Below are positions 6,590-9,217 of a DNA stretch of 9,217 nucleotides, piece after piece. The notes under the pieces are model-generated. The model saw only the letters and a list, made by a program, of their open reading frames with translations. It ran no database searches and was not told where the DNA came from. How positions within the stretch are numbered: the first letter of the stretch is position 1; every line of letters begins with the position of its first letter. A program made the translations under genes and the position numbers. The stretch is from Tannerellaceae bacterium (GTDB lineage: Bacteria > Bacteroidota > Bacteroidia > Bacteroidales > Tannerellaceae), in the NCBI GenBank assembly GCA_031276545.1, contig JAISMW010000040.1, forward strand, positions 1 to 9,217, given 5' to 3'.

Positions 6590-7297
6590 ATGAAACAGCT
6601 AATCTTACTTCCTGTAATAATTTTTCTTTCCGCCACCGCTTCCGCGCAAAACGGAGCGAAAGCCATCGGCGGAGCAATGGGGAATCTCCGTTGGGCGCTG
6701 TCCGGCGGAACGCTCACCGTCGGCGGAACCGGAGCGATGCCGGACAATTCCCTCGAAATTCCCTGGGAGAATTACCGCGAAGAAATTACCGGGGTGATTC
6801 TCCGGAAGGGTGTAACAAGCATCATCAGCGGGGCTTTTCACGACTGCCCAAACCTGACGTCCGTCTCCATTCCCGGCAGCGTGGAAGCAATCGGAAAGGG
6901 CGCCTTTTCCTATTGCGAAAGCCTGGCATCCGTTTTCATTTCGACCGGCGTGAAGCATATCGGAGAGTCGGCCTTTACATCATGCAGCAGCCTGAGGTCC
7001 GTTGCCATTTCAGCCGGCGTGAACAGCATCGGAGACGGAGCATTTGCCGGCTGCGAAAACCTGACCACCATCACCATCCCCGGCAGCGTGACCACGATCG
7101 GAACTTTTGCCTTCTCCAATTGCCGCAGCCTGACGGATGTGACGCTCGAACGCATAAATCCCCTTCCCGTTTCTCCCGATATTTTTAACCGCGCAGCGTT
7201 CGATTCCGTCACCCTCCATGTCCCTTCCGGCACAAAAGAGCTTTACAGGCTTTCCCCCGGATGGAAAAATTTCAGAACAATCGTAGACAGTGAATAG
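6590..7297 (+). CDS. secreted BspA-like leucine-rich-repeat protein
   Basis: The 235-residue protein has a clear signal peptide (MKQLILLPVIIFLSATASAQ, cleavage after about 20) and a short leader module containing LSGGTLTVGGTGAMPD. Five perfect-length 23-residue repeats of the LRR_5/BspA type follow, beginning near 75, 98, 121, 144 and 167, each patterned V-x-x-I-x-x-x-A-F-x-x-C-x-x-L-x-x-V-x-I. The C-terminal cap (about 190-235) contains VPSGTKELYRLSPGW, common in Bacteroides members of the family. Each repeat has one cysteine at the same place. Such proteins are usually cell-surface or secreted and bind other proteins, but the ligand here is unknown. The start at 6590 gives the signal peptide; the frame extends upstream without one. 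Its TAG stop is formed by the first two heptads of the inverted repeat that follows. Confidence 0.88.
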   Translation: MKQLILLPVIIFLSATASAQNGAKAIGGAMGNLRWALSGGTLTVGGTGAMPDNSLEIPWENYREEITGVILRKGVTSIISGAFHDCPNLTSVSIPGSVEAIGKGAFSYCESLASVFISTGVKHIGESAFTSCSSLRSVAISAGVNSIGDGAFAGCENLTTITIPGSVTTIGTFAFSNCRSLTDVTLERINPLPVSPDIFNRAAFDSVTLHVPSGTKELYRLSPGWKNFRTIVDSE

Positions 7298-7382
7298 TGA
7301 ATAGTGAACAGCGAATAGCGGATAGTGAGCAGCATTTTCGCTGTTCACTAATCATTAAACCACTGTTCACTGTTCACTATTC
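7289..7382. repeat. heptad-built inverted repeat between convergent genes, likely bidirectional terminator
   Basis: The left arm (7289-7330) is six tandem heptads: AGTGAAT twice, then AGTGAAC, AGCGAAT, AGCGGAT, AGTGAGC. The right side carries the complementary heptad GTTCACT at 7343, 7365 and 7372, ending in ATTC. The arms can pair over about 20 bp or more in several registers. The stop codon of the LRR gene (TAG, 7295-7297) and that of the minus-strand gene (TAG, 7377-7379) are both supplied by the heptads. A stem here would suit ending transcription from both sides; a classical U-tract is missing. Confidence 0.8.
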
Positions 7383-8165
7383 CGGCGGCTCCGGTTTATC
7401 CCCCGAACGGGCTGAGGCGCTGCGGCGTGCCAGGATGCTTTTGTATTGGCGGAGGTAGGAATTGATAAATACGATCGGGTCGTAGAGCAGGTCGCTCACT
7501 TCGGCGTCTCCGGAAGGCATCACTTCGTTAGCATGGTAAAAGACGTTGATGCTGTCTGCCAACACTTCAAACATCTGATCCGTTCGGACGCGGGCTTCTT
7601 GCATATTCCCGTCCATTTTCTCCTCTTCCGCGAGGAGGCTCCGTCTGGAATACAGGTTGATAAACTCCTCGTTATGAAGGTTCAGGGCGGCAATCGCTTC
7701 TTCTGCTCCCATGATAAGCGACACCTTGTCGACGTGATTTTCCCTCCCCAAATCGTGGATGAGGTTAATAAATAGAGACGAAGCCTCCGTTACAGGTGAA
7801 TAATAGGCCTGACCGTAATTTTTCATCACCTCCGGGATCACTTCGGCGGCCGCTTTTATCGGAGCAGAGTCGCCTTAGGAGGTTGCCTTCACCAAATGTT
7901 TCAATGCCATGTAGGATTGCTTGCGCTTTTTGTGCGCCTCGCGAATCTTTACGGTCTCCTCCTTTCGTTCCGTCCGTTTGAAAATTTTGTTTTCCATGCT
8001 GAAAGTTTCATAGAAGCTTTCGCAAACTTGCAGGAGGCTCAATGGCCTGATTTCAGCCTTCTCCTGAATATGAAGGACTATATTTTTAAACAAATCGAAA
8101 TGCTCCGCATTTCTCAATCGCTTCAAAAGTGATGGTCTATACGTGATTTTAAGCATCACTATCAT
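7377..8165 (-). pseudogene. DUF6261-like gene interrupted by an in-frame TAA
   Basis: Two open stretches, 8165-7878 (96 codons) and 7874-7380, lie in one frame, separated only by a TAA at 7875-7877. Read through, they give one helical, charged protein of about 262 residues: MLKITYRPSLLKRLRNAEHF at the start, then KKRKQSYMALKHLVKATS, the stop, GDSAPIKAAAEVIPEVMKN, and an acidic, proline-containing end (KPEPPE). From memory this resembles the Bacteroides DUF6261 family of similar length, whose function is unknown. Similarity to that family's conserved middle continues straight across the TAA, so a single point mutation is the simplest reading; readthrough, re-initiation at the GTG at 7841, or a sequencing error are alternatives. 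The start may be 8165 or the ATG at 8156. The gene converges with the LRR gene. Confidence 0.75.
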
Positions 8166-8170
8166 TTATA

Positions 8171-8201
8171 AAAGTTTATATTCATCCTGTTTATTTTCAA
8201 A
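8171..8201 (-). promoter_or_regulatory. weak promoter candidate for the DUF6261-like gene
   Basis: On the minus strand TTTG (8198-8201) is followed by 19 bp and TAAACTTT (8171-8178), which resembles TAnnTTTG with the T-run shifted by one. Its position would put the start of transcription at about 8164, favouring the ATG at 8156. The match is imperfect. Confidence 0.3.
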
Positions 8202-8226
8202 GAGGCTATAAATATAGTAAAATGTT

Positions 8227-8640
8227 CTCTGAAAAAAAATGTTTCTTAGAAAAGTACTTTTACAGACTTCTGAAAAAATTTGGAAGACTATTTCATTAGT
8301 AAAACATAATTTCTGAAAAAATTCAGAGTAGTAATTGCAAATTTTTGTTTCTTTGAAAAAATTCGGAGAGCTGATAATAAAATCAAATATATCTTTATAG
8401 AAATTCGGAAGTATGTTTTACAGAAGAAATAGAATTCAGTTGAAATTCAGAATCTATATTCGGTATAGAAGTAATAGTCTGTTGAAATTCTGAGATATAT
8501 CTGTATACTTTTTGATATACCATGAAAATTCGATTATTATTTCATATAAAAATTATAATTCTGTGAAAATTCGGAGAACTGATTGTCTTAATCATATAGA
8601 TTACAATTTTTTATGATTTAATAAAAAGGATTCTGAGAGG
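8227..8640. repeat. degenerate AT-rich array with about 41-42-bp period
   Basis: A core GAAA(n)ATTCnGAg recurs with its G at 8231, 8272, 8315, 8355, 8400, 8442, 8484, 8524 and 8565: steps of 41, 43, 40, 45, 42, 42, 40 and 41 bp. The best copies read GAAAAAATTCGGAG (8355) and GAAAATTCGGAG (8565). Between cores the sequence is AT-rich and poorly conserved, with recurring TTTCAT/TTAATCAT-like stretches. Extra ATTC cores at 8433, 8459 and 8630 fall off register. The core is partly dyad (GAA...TTC). No reading frame of note crosses it. It is too degenerate for CRISPR and is best described as an old tandem array or a series of phased sites upstream of the DUF6261-like gene. Confidence 0.75.
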
Positions 8641-8656
8641 ATGCAATTTATATTAT

Positions 8657-8753
8657 CTTAGGTCAATGACTTGTGGCAGCTAATGCTCCGGCGAATTTTT
8701 CCTCTCAGGAAGAGGTTGTGCATTATGTCGATACTTTAGGTCGCTGACCTAAG
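8657..8753. repeat. 97-bp element with 14-bp imperfect terminal inverted repeats
   Basis: The left end reads CTTAGGTCAATGAC (8657-8670); the reverse complement of the right end (8740-8753) reads CTTAGGTCAGCGAC, 12 of 14 identical. The right end is itself a perfect palindrome, TTAGGTC-GCT-GACCTAA (8736-8752). A small hairpin, CCTCT-CAGGA-AGAGG, lies inside at 8701-8715. It could be a miniature transposon-like element, a paired regulator site, or a structured RNA. Flanking TTATA strings occur on both sides, but not immediately at the ends, so target duplication is not shown. Confidence 0.5.
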
Positions 8754-8957
8754 GTTATAAGGATGGCGTTCCGAAGGGACTTTTCGTACAAAATTATACT
8801 GCACACGGTATAAACTCTCAGCTCTTCGGTATCCACCTTAGTGTTTATGTGCTGCATGAAAGAAATATCGGGCGACGAAGCCCCCGGCGATGCTTCCGGC
8901 AGCTCCTTGTATTTTATTTGTAATTTTACCGGAATTTCAAAATATAATTCGTATCAT
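8723..8957 (-). pseudogene. probable frameshifted small gene of unknown function
   Basis: A minus-strand frame is open from 8953 to the TAA at 8723-8725 (76 codons). Its composition looks protein-like: EIPVKLQIKYKELPEAS near the start, then INTKVDTEELRVYTVCS and IILYEKSLRNAILITLG. It has no ATG at its head; the first internal ATG (8857) would leave 44 residues. Just upstream in another frame is ATG at 8957 reading MIRIIF and then a stop. Dropping one T from the TTTT run (8939-8942) joins them as MIRIIFEIPVKLQ, so a single-base insertion in a homopolymer is a simple explanation. The last codons lie in the palindromic end of the 97-bp element. I do not recognise the product; chance openness cannot be excluded. 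Confidence 0.4.
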
Positions 8958-9049
8958 TGTCGCCGCCGGAATCCATCTTGCAACCGGATACCGGCATGAT
9001 TCTGAAGAACGGAAACACCGTATTTTTTTAAATTTGTCTTTCCACGTTC

Positions 9050-9080
9050 TTTGATGTATTTGAAATAGCTACTAACTTTG
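9050..9080 (+). promoter_or_regulatory. consensus Bacteroides promoter reading out of the window
   Basis: TTTG (9050-9053), exactly 19 bp, then TAACTTTG (9073-9080) match the Bacteroides -33/-7 consensus fully. Transcription would start near 9087 and leave at least 130 nt inside the window, containing only a 12-codon frame (ATG at 9167, MNIALIQYVPLE, stop at 9203-9205). The gene it serves lies to the right. A short hairpin, ACGG-AAACA-CCGT followed by A and seven T (9009-9029), sits just before it and could insulate it from transcription from the left. Confidence 0.75.
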
Positions 9081-9217
9081 GGCACCCGGAAAATGAGGCA
9101 TTTTTTATTGAAAAACAAATATTTTATGTATCATTCTCACGAAATACAACAGATAAATAGACGATTATGAATATTGCTCTCATACAGTATGTTCCATTAG
9201 AATAAGGATTAAGACAC

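Noticed and set aside
7839..7841. Independent 154-residue gene starting at GTG 7841
   Set aside because: The frame continues upstream without change to the TAA and beyond it into matching family-like sequence, so this is more likely the distal half of one broken gene.
8227..8640. CRISPR array
   Set aside because: The conserved core is only about 12-15 bp and variable, the intervals are not unique spacers of fixed size between identical repeats, and no cas genes are present.
8701..8715. CCTCT-CAGGA-AGAGG hairpin as a terminator
   Set aside because: The T-run lies before the stem on the plus strand and becomes an A-run after it on the minus strand, so neither orientation gives a proper terminator.

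Overview
The window looks like a chromosomal segment of a Bacteroides-type bacterium (order Bacteroidales). Three signs support this. Several promoters match the Bacteroides -33 TTTG / -7 TAnnTTTG pattern. Start codons lack clear Shine-Dalgarno sequences. The gene content (OxyR, GtrA, BspA-like leucine-rich-repeat protein, DUF6261-like protein) is typical of the group. The genes are GC-rich, while both ends of the window are AT-rich, gene-poor and repetitive.

Left part (1-2368). A nine-unit tandem array with a 42-bp period fills 1-378 and decays from left to right. It probably continues beyond the window. A gene-free stretch with hairpins follows to 680. On the minus strand, reading right to left, come a promoter, tRNA-Pro(UGG), panB (pantothenate synthesis) and araD (L-ribulose-5-phosphate 4-epimerase). 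No second promoter is visible between the tRNA and the two enzymes.

Central part (2384-7297, plus strand). A second promoter, back to back with the tRNA promoter, drives oxyR, whose two redox cysteines are at the classical positions 199 and 208. Close behind are a secreted, probably outer-membrane beta-barrel protein of unknown function, a GT-C family membrane glycosyltransferase (ArnT/PMT-like) and a GtrA-family membrane protein. The last three are tightly packed (41-bp and 4-bp overlaps) and look like an envelope-glycosylation unit: GtrA would help supply a polyprenyl-phosphate sugar, the GT-C enzyme would transfer it in the periplasm, and the barrel could be an outer-membrane partner or acceptor (inference). 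A BspA-like LRR protein follows with its own promoter-like element.

Right part (7289-9217). The LRR gene converges on a minus-strand DUF6261-like gene that is split by one in-frame TAA. The stop codons of both genes lie inside a heptad-based inverted repeat that probably ends transcription from both sides. Upstream of the broken gene lie a previously unlabelled, degenerate array with a period of about 41-42 bp (8227-8640), a 97-bp element with 14-bp imperfect terminal inverted repeats, a probably frameshifted small minus-strand gene, and a near-perfect promoter at 9050-9080 pointing out of the window.

I do not see a clear defence, CRISPR or mobile-element system. The most unusual material is the two arrays with similar periods and the decayed coding sequence on the right flank.
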